This document shows positions 1-7,672 of a stretch of DNA of 55,914 nucleotides, one piece after another. The DNA is from an uncultured Eubacteriales bacterium. GTDB taxonomy: Bacteria > Bacillota > Clostridia > Oscillospirales > Oscillospiraceae. The notes under the pieces are model-generated. The model did no database searches. It worked only from the letters and a program-made list of their open reading frames with translations, and was not told where the DNA came from. Within the stretch, counting starts at the first letter, position 1. Every line of letters begins with the position of its first letter. The DNA lies in contig ONGJ01000023.1 of NCBI GenBank assembly GCA_900317375.1, positions 1-55,914 on the forward strand. The letters are read 5' to 3'. The position numbers and the translations under genes were made by a program.

Positions 1-122
1 CGGACCGACTTGACCTCGGTACCGGCAAGCTCAATCCCCGCCTCAAAGCGCTCGAGCACGAAATATTCATGAAACGCCTTACGGTTGTCGGCGATCTTTT
101 TTATGCCAAGCTGCTTCGGCAA
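1..122 (-). CDS. smpB: SsrA-binding protein SmpB (5' part, cut by window edge)
   Basis: SmpB binds tmRNA and is needed for trans-translation, the rescue of stalled ribosomes in the cytoplasm. Only the first 40 codons are present; the rest lies beyond the left edge. The minus-strand reading begins [20 protein letters not shown] and continues into the conserved [13 protein letters not shown] block, which is diagnostic of the SmpB N-terminal beta-barrel. The start is a TTG codon at 122-120, chosen because AGAGGGGAAG lies just upstream and no ATG is available in frame. It is divergent from the IMP dehydrogenase gene. Confidence 0.9.
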   Translation of the reverse strand, partial: MPKQLGIKKIADNRKAFHEYFVLERFEAGIELAGTEVKSV

Positions 123-216
123 GGTGCTTCCCCTCTTTCAACAGCATCATAGCATATCCGCCCTGATTTATAAAGTCCTTTTTTTGAACAATTCTTTCCC
201 GGCACGTTTTCTGTTC

Positions 217-245
217 TTGACAAACGCATCCCGGATTTTTATAAT
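217..245 (+). promoter_or_regulatory. Promoter of IMP dehydrogenase gene
   Basis: TTGACA at 217-222, a 17-nt spacer and TATAAT at 240-245 form a perfect sigma-A-type promoter. It leaves a leader of about 95 nt before the ATG at 346. The leader contains a 6-bp hairpin with a 3-nt loop (CCCGCC/GGCGGG, 288-302). I do not recognise a riboswitch in it. Confidence 0.85.
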
Positions 246-345
246 ATCCCAAAAGTCAGATGAGGCATCTGCATACAGGGACGGGATCCCGCCAATGGCG
301 GGGACCGGAAAATCAAAAGGACATCTGCAGAAAAGGAGAGATTTT

Positions 346-1851
346 ATGGCGAGAATTATCAACGAACCCGCACATACGTTTAATGAGTATCTGCTTATTC
401 CCGGTTATTCCTCTTCCGAATGCATTCCGGAGAATGTATCGCTGAAAACTCCGCTGGTCCGCTTCCGCAGGGGAGAGGAGCCGGCCATCACCATGAACAT
501 CCCGATGGTTTCGGCCATCATGCAGTCCGTTTCCGGTGACCGCCTTGCTGTTGCGCTGGCGACCGAGGGCGGCATTTCGTTTATCTATGGCTCTCAGACC
601 ATAGAGGATGAAGCTGCCATGGTGCGGCGTGCCAAAAGCTACAAAGCCGGGTTCGTCCGCAGCGATTCCAACCTCTGCCCGGATGCGACGCTTCGCGATG
701 TCCTTGCCCTGAAGGAGAAAACCGGCCATTCGACCGTGGCTGTGACGGAAGACGGTACAGCGGACGGAAAGCTGATCGGCATTGTGACCAGCCGGGACTA
801 CCGCATCAGCAGGATGGAACTGTCCACTCCCGTGAGCGAGTTCATGACGCCCTATGATAAGCTGGTCTGGGCAAAGGAAGGCACCACCCTGAAGGAGGCC
901 AACGATATCATCTGGGACCACAAGCTCAACTCGCTGCCGATCATCGACGACAACGGAAGACTCTGTTATTTTGTTTTCCGCAAGGACTACGAGAGCCATA
1001 AGCAGAACCCGAATGAGCTGCTGGATGTACACAAGCGCTACGTCGTCGGCGCGGGCATCAACACACGGGACTATGCCCAGCGCGTTCCCGCCCTGATCGA
1101 GGCAGGGGCCGATGTGCTGTGCATCGACTCGTCCGAAGGTCATACCGACTGGCAGAAGTTTACGCTCGCCTGGATTCGTGAGCACTACGGCGACACGGTC
1201 AAGGTCGGCGCAGGCAACGTGGTGGATGCCGCAGGCTTCCGCTTTCTGGCCGACTGCGGTGCGGATTTCGTCAAGGTCGGCATCGGAGGCGGTTCCATCT
1301 GCATTACGCGTGAGACCAAGGGCATCGGCCGCGGGCAGGCAACAGCCGTCATTGAGGTCTGTGCCGAGCGCGACCGCTACTTTGAAGAGACCGGCATTTA
1401 CGTGCCCGTCTGCTCGGACGGCGGCATCGTCTATGACCATCATATTACGCTGGCCCTTGCCATGGGTGCGGATTTCGTGATGCTGGGCCGCTACTTCGCC
1501 CGCTTTGATGAAAGCCCGACCAACCGCGTCAACATCGGCGGAACCTATTATAAGGAATACTGGGGCGAGGGCTCGGCCCGCGCGCGCAACTGGCAGCGCT
1601 ATGACATGGGCGGCGATAAGAAGCTTTCCTTCGAGGAAGGCGTCGATTCCTATGTGCCTTATGCAGGATCCCTGAAGGACAATGTGGCCCTGACGCTGAG
1701 CAAGGTGAAGCACACGATGTGCAACTGCGGTGCACTGACAATCCCCGAGCTGCAGGAGAAGGCCGTTCTGACTCTGGTCTCGTCCACCAGCATCGTCGAG
1801 GGCGGCGCCCACGATGTCATCCAGAAGGACACGACCCCGTCCTTCAAGTAA
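346..1851 (+). CDS. guaB: IMP dehydrogenase
   Basis: Converts IMP to XMP with NAD+, the committed step of GMP synthesis. The 501-residue protein has the usual IMPDH length. The catalytic domain is split by a CBS pair at roughly residues 95-215 ([20 protein letters not shown] and [11 protein letters not shown]). The catalytic-cysteine loop is [12 protein letters not shown], and [14 protein letters not shown] and VPVCSDGGI match the substrate-binding strands. The reading frame is open further upstream (from 85), but the ATG at 346 is preceded by AAAGGAGAG and by a consensus promoter, so it is the start. The gene ends in a strong terminator. The loop reads GGGSIC rather than the commoner GPGSIC. 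Confidence 0.93.
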   Translation: MARIINEPAHTFNEYLLIPGYSSSECIPENVSLKTPLVRFRRGEEPAITMNIPMVSAIMQSVSGDRLAVALATEGGISFIYGSQTIEDEAAMVRRAKSYKAGFVRSDSNLCPDATLRDVLALKEKTGHSTVAVTEDGTADGKLIGIVTSRDYRISRMELSTPVSEFMTPYDKLVWAKEGTTLKEANDIIWDHKLNSLPIIDDNGRLCYFVFRKDYESHKQNPNELLDVHKRYVVGAGINTRDYAQRVPALIEAGADVLCIDSSEGHTDWQKFTLAWIREHYGDTVKVGAGNVVDAAGFRFLADCGADFVKVGIGGGSICITRETKGIGRGQATAVIEVCAERDRYFEETGIYVPVCSDGGIVYDHHITLALAMGADFVMLGRYFARFDESPTNRVNIGGTYYKEYWGEGSARARNWQRYDMGGDKKLSFEEGVDSYVPYAGSLKDNVALTLSKVKHTMCNCGALTIPELQEKAVLTLVSSTSIVEGGAHDVIQKDTTPSFK

Positions 1852-1867
1852 AAAGAAACATGAAAAC

Positions 1868-1900
1868 CAAACAGCCCGCCGGTTGGCGGGCTGTTCTTTT
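1868..1900. terminator. Rho-independent terminator after guaB
   Basis: A perfect 11-bp stem (AACAGCCCGCC / GGCGGGCTGTT) with a 4-nt loop is followed by CTTTT on the plus strand. It directly abuts a diverged tRNA-Ser 3' end copy on its right. It may therefore once have been the minus-strand terminator of the tRNA as well. Confidence 0.85.
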
Positions 1901-1922
1901 GCCGCAGAAGGAGGGGTTTGAA
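1901..1922. repeat. Diverged third copy of the tRNA-Ser 3' end (old att site)
   Basis: This 22-bp stretch matches the tRNA-Ser 3' end segment at 2849-2870 and 15422-15443 at 20 of 22 positions, in the same orientation. Like the other two copies it has a hairpin terminator immediately on its left. The simplest reading is an attachment site left by an older integration at the same tRNA gene. Confidence 0.6.
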
Positions 1923-1967
1923 TGTTCCGATTGGAAATAACCGATCTTCCGAATCCCGAATGATGCC

Positions 1968-1996
1968 TTGTCAAATGTTTCCCAAAGATATATAAT
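1968..1996 (+). promoter_or_regulatory. Promoter of STAS-domain gene
   Basis: TTGTCA (1968-1973), a 17-nt spacer and TATAAT (1991-1996) lie about 125 nt upstream of the STAS start codon. Confidence 0.7.
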
Positions 1997-2122
1997 GAAA
2001 TGAATAATAATCTGACCTCCAATCAAGGGGGACGGATGCCCTGGGAGGATGCCCTTCCGGAAAACAGAGAAATCAACGATGTCACCAAGCCTGTAGGAAA
2101 GCTTTCATTACTGGAGAAAGCC

Positions 2123-2449
2123 ATGACGATTGAAAAGACCATAAACGGAAACACTGCCGAGCTGAAGCTTACCGGATGGCTGGATACCAAGACTGCGCCG
2201 GAGCTGGAGGCGGCACTCAATGAATTGGAACCGGGCGTCGATACCCTGGTGCTGGATCTGGAGCAGCTGGAGTATATCTCTTCGGCAGGCCTGAGGCAGA
2301 TCGTTGCCGCCTATAAGTACATGAAAGGCGCATTGACCATTCGTCATGTTTCCAGCGAGATCCGAAACGTGCTGAAGATGACAGGCCTTGACAAGCGCTT
2401 GAAAATCGAGGAATCGGCGATGCAAAGAAGTACGCCAAGTGCGCGCTGA
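2123..2449 (+). CDS. STAS-domain anti-sigma-factor-antagonist-like protein, altered C-terminus
   Basis: A STAS domain of the SpoIIAA/RsbV type; such proteins bind anti-sigma kinases and are switched by serine phosphorylation. About 97 residues match the family, including [16 protein letters not shown] with the phosphoacceptor-region serines. The start at 2123 has GGAG 9 nt upstream; an in-frame ATG at 2000 would add 41 unrelated residues. After LKIEE the frame runs into 11 non-family residues ([11 protein letters not shown]) read from an out-of-frame phage-like gene. The original stop codon has therefore been lost at a deletion junction near 2413. The domain itself looks intact. The partner anti-sigma factor is not in the window. 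Confidence 0.7.
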   Translation: MTIEKTINGNTAELKLTGWLDTKTAPELEAALNELEPGVDTLVLDLEQLEYISSAGLRQIVAAYKYMKGALTIRHVSSEIRNVLKMTGLDKRLKIEESAMQRSTPSAR

Positions 2450-2676
2450 AGTACAAGGACGAACGCCCGGAGCTGGCGCGGACTTTTGACGCGCTTTCCC
2501 GCCAGGAGATGGAGCACATGTCCATGCTGCATTCCGCTGTGGTCGGGATCATCGAGGAGTACCGGCGGACCGAGGGCGAGCCCCCGAAGGAGATGATGGC
2601 CGTGTACGATTATCTGCACGAGAAGCACATCGAAGAGGCAGCGGAGGTCCGCACGCTGCAGGGGATGTTCCGGTAG
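2413..2676 (+). pseudogene. 3' remnant of a phage-associated ferritin-like protein
   Basis: In the frame ending at TAG 2674-2676 the DNA encodes about 87 residues, beginning [20 protein letters not shown]. They include [14 protein letters not shown] and [13 protein letters not shown], which resemble ferritin-like proteins of Clostridia phages with paired E..H metal-ligand motifs. There is no start codon: the frame is joined, out of phase, to the end of the STAS gene. The 5' half has been deleted. Family assignment is from memory of similar phage proteins and is moderate. Confidence 0.5.
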
Positions 2677-2680
2677 GATT

Positions 2681-2703
2681 TTGGTAGTAATTTGGTAGTA
2701 ATT
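2681..2703. repeat. Tandem direct repeats next to old att site (arm-site-like)
   Basis: Two copies of TTGGTAGTAATT overlap by one base just after the stop of the truncated phage-like gene. Such repeats often sit at the 3' end of tyrosine-integrase genes as arm-type binding sites. The position mirrors the repeat at 15299-15320 in the intact element. Confidence 0.4.
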
Positions 2704-2807
2704 TTGCATCAATAAGGCCCTATACACCGTATATTACGCGGTTTATAAATGGGATTTCCGGAGATTGCGGTCGGAACTTTTTGCTTCCAAAAGTTATCGA
2801 AAACAAG

Positions 2808-2845
2808 AAAAAAGACTGGAAAACGATCATTTTCCAGTCTTTTTG
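2808..2845. terminator. Displaced tRNA-Ser terminator
   Basis: A perfect 12-bp stem (AAGACTGGAAAA / TTTTCCAGTCTT) with a 6-nt loop has T runs on both strands. It abuts the att copy at 2848, so read on the minus strand it is where the tRNA-Ser terminator would have been before the element inserted. Confidence 0.75.
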
Positions 2846-2847
2846 GT

Positions 2848-2870
2848 TGGCGCAGAAGGAGGGATTTGAA
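2848..2870. repeat. Left attachment site (attL) of the integrative element
   Basis: This 23-bp sequence is identical to 15421-15443, the 3' end of the tRNA-Ser gene including its CCA. The two copies are in direct orientation and bracket the integrase-bearing element. Confidence 0.88.
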
Positions 2871-2984
2871 GAGACGATTTTGGCAGTTATTTAGCCTTTT
2901 TTGTTCTCATTTCCTGTTATTTCGCGTGAAAAAGTACCCGGAAACCTATTATTTGCTGTTAACCATTAGCAGCCTTTGTTATCC

Positions 2985-3006
2985 TCTAAAGGGGAAAACA
3001 AAGGGG
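2985..3006. repeat. Left copy of 22-bp direct repeat (possible integrase arm site)
   Basis: This copy matches 15299-15320 with one mismatch; the core is CTAAAGGGGAAAA followed by AAAGGGG. The two copies are about 115 bp and 100 bp inside the left and right att sites, in the same orientation. Placement near both ends suggests arm-type integrase or excisionase sites. Confidence 0.5.
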
Positions 3007-3150
3007 GAAAAGTCCGCACAGGTGTAGCAAAGCAGGTGGGATCTATCCGTATCTGGAGTATCCGTTGAAACAATGATTGGCGCAATCAGAATTTAAGAAC
3101 TATATAAAATAGCAAATTCGCTTTTTCCCAAGCTGTGGTCGCACCGCTCC

Positions 3151-3201
3151 ATTCCCCAAAATTAAAAATAATTTGATTTTGGGGAATTGAGGCGTTATAA
3201 T
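3151..3201 (+). promoter_or_regulatory. Palindromic operator and promoter of the DUF4143 ATPase gene
   Basis: Perfect 12-bp inverted arms, ATTCCCCAAAAT (3151-3162) and ATTTTGGGGAAT (3176-3187), surround a 13-nt AT-rich spacer. A promoter, TTGATT (3173-3178), 17 nt, TATAAT (3196-3201), overlaps the right arm. A protein bound to the palindrome would block the -35 region. A related palindrome lies over the 3' end of the same gene. Confidence 0.65.
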
Positions 3202-3230
3202 TGGTCTACAATAAGCTTGGGGGGATCATG

Positions 3231-4439
3231 ATGAAGATTATCGAACGTACTTCTTATCTGGAAGAGGTGAAGGATCTTCTTCAAACGCCGGATATCAAGG
3301 TGATCACAGGTGTGCGAAGATCCGGCAAGTCAAAGCTGCTGGACGCGTTGGCTGCCTGGCTGGAAGCCAACGATACGCAGGCCAATATTATCCACATCAA
3401 TTTCAATTTGACAGAGTATGAAAGCCTTATGGAGTATCATGCTCTGGAGGGCTATGTTGAAAAACATTATCAGGCTGGGAAAAACAATGTTTTGATGATC
3501 GATGAGGTGCAGATGTGCCCCTCTTTTGAAAAGGCTGTCAACAGCCTTCATGCGAAAGAGAAGTATGATATCTATGTGTCCGGCTCAAATGCTTTTCTGC
3601 AGAGCAGCGATCTGGCAACGCTGTTTGTGGGCCGAACCTATGAGGTTCATGTCTTCCCGTTCTCCTTCAGGGAATACCTGTCGTATTTCCCCTCCGAGAA
3701 CCTCTATGGCAGCCTGACAAAGTACATCACCGAGGGCGGCATGGCTGGATCGTATCTCTACAAGAACGACGCGCAGAAATACCGCTATATCAACAGCGAG
3801 GTACTCAATGCTCTGATCGTCCGTGATATTGTGAAAAAATACCGGCTAAAGAATGAGCCGCTGCTGCATGAGCTGATCGACTTCCTGATGGACAATATCG
3901 GGAACGTGACATCTATTCGCGCCATTACCGATACCCTTCGCTCCAACAAAACGAAAGTTGATCACAAGACGGTCGGGAAATACATGGACGCCCTGTGTAA
4001 AGCTTTCGCTTTCTACAGAATACGGAGATACGATGTTCGAGGAAAGCGGTATCTCCGCTCCGAGGACAAGTATTATCTGGCGGATCAGAGCTTTCGTTTC
4101 GCACGGCTGGGAACAAAGAATATGGACTACGGCCGCGTCCTGGAAAACATCGTGGCAATTGAGCTGCTCCGTCGGGGGTATGAGGTATATGTCGGCGTCC
4201 TCTATAACAAGGAAATCGACTTTGTGGCCATGAAACAGGGCGAAAAGCTGTATATTCAGGTCGCTAACGACATTTCCGATCCCAAGACCTTTGAACGGGA
4301 GGTCACGCCCCTTTTGAGCATCAAAGATGCCTATCCGAAACTGGTGATCGCGCGCACTTGGCAGCCGGAATATCAGCATGAAGGAATCCGAATCCTTGAT
4401 GCCGCAGACTGGCTCAGCCAAGTCGTTCCCCAAAAGTAA
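3231..4439 (+). CDS. AAA ATPase with DUF4143 domain
   Basis: A member of the AAA_14/DUF4143 family, common as a solitary cargo gene in gut anaerobes; its physiological role is not established. The 402-residue protein has Walker A GVRRSGKSK near residues 27-35, Walker B VLMIDEVQ, a sensor-like VSGSNAFL strand and the family signature FPFSFREYL. The C-terminal domain has a winged-helix-like region and a PD-(D/E)XK-like NKEIDFVA...YIQVA block, in which the usual E-x-K is replaced by Q-V-A, so nuclease activity is doubtful. Adjacent ATGs at 3228 and 3231 both follow GGGGGG; 3231 has better spacing, and a TTG at 3201 is less likely. Palindromes with TTCCCCAA arms flank both ends of the gene. Confidence 0.8.
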   Translation: MKIIERTSYLEEVKDLLQTPDIKVITGVRRSGKSKLLDALAAWLEANDTQANIIHINFNLTEYESLMEYHALEGYVEKHYQAGKNNVLMIDEVQMCPSFEKAVNSLHAKEKYDIYVSGSNAFLQSSDLATLFVGRTYEVHVFPFSFREYLSYFPSENLYGSLTKYITEGGMAGSYLYKNDAQKYRYINSEVLNALIVRDIVKKYRLKNEPLLHELIDFLMDNIGNVTSIRAITDTLRSNKTKVDHKTVGKYMDALCKAFAFYRIRRYDVRGKRYLRSEDKYYLADQSFRFARLGTKNMDYGRVLENIVAIELLRRGYEVYVGVLYNKEIDFVAMKQGEKLYIQVANDISDPKTFEREVTPLLSIKDAYPKLVIARTWQPEYQHEGIRILDAADWLSQVVPQK

Positions 4440-4461
4440 AACTGATTCATAATTGGGGAAC
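4425..4461. repeat. Downstream palindrome sharing arms with the upstream operator
   Basis: Inverted arms GTTCCCCAA (4425-4433) and TTGGGGAAC (4453-4461) straddle the stop codon of the DUF4143 gene. They share the TTCCCCAA core with the operator at 3151-3187, so the gene is bracketed by two similar palindromes. Confidence 0.55.
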
Positions 4462-4496
4462 AGATTACGAGCTGCTGCAAGAAACCATATAATTAC

Positions 4497-4550
4497 AAAA
4501 GCCGAGGCACGAATCTTCTGTTCCGAAGAATCACGCCTCAGCTTTTGTTT
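4497..4550. terminator. Convergent terminator between ATPase gene and ABC operon
   Basis: A long imperfect hairpin (AAGCCGAGGC...GCCTCAGCTTTT) with an inner CTTC/GAAG stem lies between two convergent genes. T-rich flanks on both strands suggest bidirectional use. Confidence 0.65.
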
Positions 4551-4561
4551 TCCATAATGAT

Positions 4562-5326
4562 TTACCTCATTTCTTTCTTTCCAAATTGTGTAACCGCAAC
4601 CGTGAGCACGTTTACAAAGACCAGTACCGCAATCGGCAGGAATGGGAACATCGAAAATGTCATCGTGTTGGATTGCACAGTGAAATCATGCAGAGAGCAA
4701 GACACCAAATAGCCGCTATAACAATACGGGTATACAATCCATAGCGGCGTGTTTGCCACCAGTACGCCGGGAACGACCAAGAGAAGATTTAACCCCACGG
4801 AAAGCAGCGGCTTTTCAAAAACGACGGTGATTGCCCACATTACCGCAACACAGGGCAGCATGGAGGAAAATAAACGCGCACACCACTTGAGCAGATAGGC
4901 CAGCGGCAAGGCTTCCGTGATCCCCATCGTTCTTGTGGCAATTTCACCCGCTACTATAAACACAAGGAAGAACACAACCATCTCCATAAACAAATAAAAC
5001 AGGAGAACAAAAAACTTTGCCAAAGACATAGTGTAACGATTGACGGGCAATGCCAGCATTTTCAAAATACCGTTATTCTGCGTTTCGCGTCCTGCAATCA
5101 TCACGCAAACAACGATCATGCTGAATGGAAGAAGATAGTACGAATAGACCAGCGCACTCTGGATAAACATAGCGGGCCATGCGTTTGTGTACTCTGGGGT
5201 AAAATAGCTTGATAAATTTGACACGCCGGAGATAATCACCAGCAGCGGAGCAATAAAGATCAAAGGGACGATCTTAGACCGTTTCACCTTTGTAAACTCA
5301 ATTTTGAGTAATTCAAAAAAGCTCAT
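4562..5326 (-). CDS. Lantibiotic-immunity-type ABC permease (second permease)
   Basis: A 254-residue ABC-2-type membrane subunit with six predicted hydrophobic segments, for example IVPLIFIAPLLVIISGVSNL near the N-terminus, FFVLLFYLFMEMVVFFLVFI and FLPIAVLVFVNVLTVAV. The size, the N-terminal LLKIEFTKVKRSK and the paired arrangement fit the EpiG/MutG/CprC group that removes lantibiotics or host-defence peptides from the membrane. It is the last gene of a three-gene operon; the upstream permease ends 12 nt before it. Substrate is inferred only from family and neighbours. Confidence 0.75.
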   Translation of the reverse strand: MSFFELLKIEFTKVKRSKIVPLIFIAPLLVIISGVSNLSSYFTPEYTNAWPAMFIQSALVYSYYLLPFSMIVVCVMIAGRETQNNGILKMLALPVNRYTMSLAKFFVLLFYLFMEMVVFFLVFIVAGEIATRTMGITEALPLAYLLKWCARLFSSMLPCVAVMWAITVVFEKPLLSVGLNLLLVVPGVLVANTPLWIVYPYCYSGYLVSCSLHDFTVQSNTMTFSMFPFLPIAVLVFVNVLTVAVTQFGKKEMR

Positions 5327-5338
5327 TCTGTCCCCTCC

Positions 5339-6064
5339 TTACTCATACTGTAGCCGTTTTGCCATCCAAAGCCCAACACCAAGAAAAAGTGCGGTTTCGA
5401 CCACGGACACGACGGCGACTGACACATCCGGCTGTGCGCTCATAGCGATGGCGGGCTTGAGCATAATCACGAATGGATGTACCATAAGCAGAGCCGCGTC
5501 TGCTGCGGCAAGCGCCATCCCGCTTAAAAATCCGGCGACGCCGACGCCAAGCGGTATCCACATATTTTCAAACCGAGACGCGACCAGCAGCATAAAAGAA
5601 AGCGTGGGCATTGTGGTGATAAATGAGTAGAGGGAGAAATAGACCACAGCTCTCAAACTGAAAGCTCCTTGAGGTAATTCAACCATGCCGATCCTCGCAA
5701 GCGCGGCGTTCTCCAATGCAACGGCAAAAAGAAGCATGACGGTCAGAATGACAAATTTGGAAAGATACATGGACGGAACGCTCACGGGCAGCATATACAT
5801 TTTTTTGACTGCGTTTCCCTTAAACTCCATGTTGTAAATCATGCAGGCGGCAACGACAACGCCAAATAGATTTAAGACCATAATCATGCCGTAAAGCTGT
5901 GTCAGCAGAATATCCATCGGGTCTAATGGCAAACTGAGCAGCGTTTCTTTCCGCACCATAAAATTGACAAAGGCATATGCGGCTCCCAGCACGCCAACCG
6001 CAAATAAAACGGGAATAACCCCTGTTCTTTTCTCTTTGCGGAGTTCGATCATAAGCGCGTTCAT
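5339..6064 (-). CDS. Lantibiotic-immunity-type ABC permease (first permease)
   Basis: A 241-residue ABC-2 permease. It starts MNALMIELRKEKRTGVIPVL and has about six hydrophobic spans. It resembles the EpiE/MutE/CprB subunits, which pair with a second permease and one ATPase. Its ATG overlaps the stop of the ATPase gene by 4 nt, so the two are translationally coupled. It is predicted to act in the cytoplasmic membrane, expelling peptide antibiotics together with the neighbouring subunits. Confidence 0.75.
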   Translation of the reverse strand: MNALMIELRKEKRTGVIPVLFAVGVLGAAYAFVNFMVRKETLLSLPLDPMDILLTQLYGMIMVLNLFGVVVAACMIYNMEFKGNAVKKMYMLPVSVPSMYLSKFVILTVMLLFAVALENAALARIGMVELPQGAFSLRAVVYFSLYSFITTMPTLSFMLLVASRFENMWIPLGVGVAGFLSGMALAAADAALLMVHPFVIMLKPAIAMSAQPDVSVAVVSVVETALFLGVGLWMAKRLQYE

Positions 6065-6825
6065 AGGATGGCCCTCTGCTTCCTGTCCGCGTTATCCTTG
6101 TCGATCATGGAGAGGAAAACATCCTCCAGCTTATCGGCGGCAAATCCATTTTTCAGCGCGTTTTGCCGGAGATCATGCAGACTTCCCTCGAACAACAGCC
6201 GACCATGATTTAAGATACCGATGTCGTCTGCCATAAGTTCAATTTCGGACAGCATATGCGAGGAAATAAACACGGTACAGTCGTAAAGCCCCGGCAGGGA
6301 TTTTACAAGGTTGCGGATTTCGTGGATGCCGGAGGGATCAAGGCCGTTTGTCGGCTCATCCAGAATGAGGATCGGCGGTCTGCCCAGCAAGGCCCCGGCA
6401 AGCCCTAACCGCTGCTTCATACCGAGAGAATACTTTTTTGCAAGCCGATCCCCAAACTCAGAAAGGCCAACGAGCTCCAGGGCCTCCTCTACCGCGCTTT
6501 TCGGCAGATCTAAAATACGGCGAATAATATCAAGATTTTCGCGGCCTGTCAGATTCGCATAAAACGAGGGAGACTCAATGAATGATCCGGTTTCTTTCAG
6601 AATAGCAAGGCGATCCTGGGGAAAGCGTTTGCCGTCAATGGTAAAACTGCCTTTTGTTGGGGCTGTCAGTCCCAGCAGCATTTTCATGGTGGTGGATTTT
6701 CCTGCTCCATTTGGACCGAGGAAACCGTAAATGCTGCCTTGCCGCACATGGATTGAAACGTCGTTTACGGCGATAAAGTTTTTGTATTCTTTCGTCAAGT
6801 GTTCCGTTGTAATGATGTGTTCCAT
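6061..6825 (-). CDS. Lantibiotic-type ABC transporter ATPase
   Basis: The 254-residue ATPase drives the two-permease exporter encoded just downstream. It has Walker A GPNGAGKST (37-45), the signature YSLGMKQRL (132-140) in place of the usual LSGGQ, and Walker B LILDEP (153-158). The E-less SLGM signature is typical of the bacitracin/lantibiotic ATPase group (BcrA, SpaF, NisF, CprA). The start at 6825 is chosen for GGAAGGAG 8 nt upstream; the open frame reaches 6855. The gene is divergent from the response regulator gene, with 11-bp direct repeats in the shared intergenic region. Confidence 0.85.
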   Translation of the reverse strand: MEHIITTEHLTKEYKNFIAVNDVSIHVRQGSIYGFLGPNGAGKSTTMKMLLGLTAPTKGSFTIDGKRFPQDRLAILKETGSFIESPSFYANLTGRENLDIIRRILDLPKSAVEEALELVGLSEFGDRLAKKYSLGMKQRLGLAGALLGRPPILILDEPTNGLDPSGIHEIRNLVKSLPGLYDCTVFISSHMLSEIELMADDIGILNHGRLLFEGSLHDLRQNALKNGFAADKLEDVFLSMIDKDNADRKQRAIL

Positions 6826-6850
6826 GAGGTCAACTCCTTCCGATGCTGTA

Positions 6851-6856
6851 ATCATA
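6851..6856 (-). promoter_or_regulatory. Possible -10 box of the ABC exporter operon
   Basis: TATGAT on the minus strand lies about 25 nt before the ATPase start. The -35 position (ATGTTA, 17 nt upstream) is poor, and the 11-bp direct repeats sit just beyond it. That is the usual layout of a promoter needing an activator of the OmpR family. Confidence 0.45.
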
Positions 6857-6888
6857 GAGTGTCAAGCTGACATTAACATTCTCTGTTC

Positions 6889-6910
6889 CTTACTTTTTCC
6901 TTACTTTTTC
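6889..6910. promoter_or_regulatory. Tandem 11-bp direct repeats, likely response-regulator box
   Basis: Two perfect copies of CTTACTTTTTC (6889-6899, 6900-6910) lie end to end. An 11-bp period, one helical turn, is the spacing bound by OmpR/PhoB-type dimers. The repeats lie between the exporter operon and the response regulator gene, next to the weak exporter -35. I infer that this is the site of the adjacent regulator. Confidence 0.6.
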
Positions 6911-6942
6911 ACGACGGCAATTCCATAATTGAACTGCTATGG

Positions 6943-6948
6943 TATAAT
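6943..6948 (+). promoter_or_regulatory. -10 box of the two-component operon
   Basis: TATAAT lies 21 nt before the ATG of the response regulator gene. No good -35 is visible at 17 nt (TTCCAT), so basal expression may be modest. Confidence 0.5.
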
Positions 6949-6969
6949 GACCTCAAGGAAGTGAGCTAA

Positions 6970-7668
6970 ATGGACTCCTATTTGCATAACAAAAAGCTCC
7001 TGCTTGTCGATGACGAGCCGGAGCTGCTTAAAATGATAGCTTCAATCTTATATAATGATGGTTTTGAAAATATAGTAACTGCATCTACCGCAGCGGATGC
7101 TATATCTACCGCAAAAAATGAAAGTCCCGATCTGGTGGTGCTGGATGTAATGTTGCCGGATGGTGACGGATTTTCTGTTATGCGAGAAATACGGGAATTT
7201 ACGAATGTCCCCGTCATTTTTCTAACCGCAAAGGACGAAGCTGAGGACAAACTGGCCGGATTGTGGCTGGGCGCGGACGATTATATTGTAAAGCCATTTT
7301 TGCCGCAGGAGTTTCTGCTGCGCGTTCATGCCGTCCTCCGTCGGTGCTACAAGGAGGACTCGCCAATGATCCAGTTAGAGGACTGCACTATTGATTTCAG
7401 CCGGGCAGAGGTAAATAAAGCGGGAGAGGTTATCCCATTGACCGCAAAAGAACACATCTTGTTGGAAACGCTGGCCAGGAATGAGGGCAGGATCGTTACT
7501 GTGGACGCTCTTTGCGAAGCATTGTGGGGGGAGAATCCTTTCGGGTATGAGAACAGCCTAAACGCCCATGTTCGGCGCGTCAGAGAAAAGATCGAAACAA
7601 ATCCCTCAAAGCCAGTTTCGCTAATCACGATCAAGGGGCTGGGCTACAAGCTGAACATGAGGAAGTGA
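6970..7668 (+). CDS. OmpR-family response regulator of peptide-antibiotic exporter
   Basis: A 232-residue regulator with a receiver domain (acidic pair D14-D15, phosphoacceptor D59 in LVVLDVMLPDGDG, T86, K108) and a C-terminal winged helix ending in VRRVREKI and TIKGLGYKL. It probably activates the divergent ABC exporter operon in response to the kinase encoded 4 nt downstream. AAGGAAG precedes the ATG. The arrangement equals CprR/CprK with CprABC of Clostridioides difficile, which answers lantibiotics. The assignment to that role is by synteny, not by a diagnostic residue. Confidence 0.88.
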   Translation: MDSYLHNKKLLLVDDEPELLKMIASILYNDGFENIVTASTAADAISTAKNESPDLVVLDVMLPDGDGFSVMREIREFTNVPVIFLTAKDEAEDKLAGLWLGADDYIVKPFLPQEFLLRVHAVLRRCYKEDSPMIQLEDCTIDFSRAEVNKAGEVIPLTAKEHILLETLARNEGRIVTVDALCEALWGENPFGYENSLNAHVRRVREKIETNPSKPVSLITIKGLGYKLNMRK

Positions 7669-7672
7669 AACT

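Larger units (their letters stand above)
1901..2870. mobile_element. Decayed older insertion at the tRNA-Ser site
   Basis: The segment lies between the diverged att copy (1901-1922) and the 23-bp att copy (2848-2870). It holds a promoter, a STAS-domain gene, the 3' half of a phage-like gene, tandem TTGGTAGTAATT repeats at 2681-2703 and a terminator next to the att copy. The order repeats-terminator-att copies the right end of the intact element. I infer a prophage or integrative element that lost its integrase and most genes by internal deletion. Confidence 0.5.

Noticed and set aside
85-345. An 87-codon N-terminal extension of IMP dehydrogenase
   Set aside because: It overlaps the smpB start region and the promoter at 217-245; IMPDH homologs begin at the ATG at 346, which has a good ribosome site.
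246-345. A purine or PRPP riboswitch in the guaB leader
   Set aside because: Only a short GC hairpin is visible; the conserved core bases of purine-type aptamers are not found in the 100-nt leader.
2749-3027. A 92-codon open frame across attL
   Set aside because: It crosses the att site and terminator, has no ribosome site, and looks like an AT-rich chance frame.
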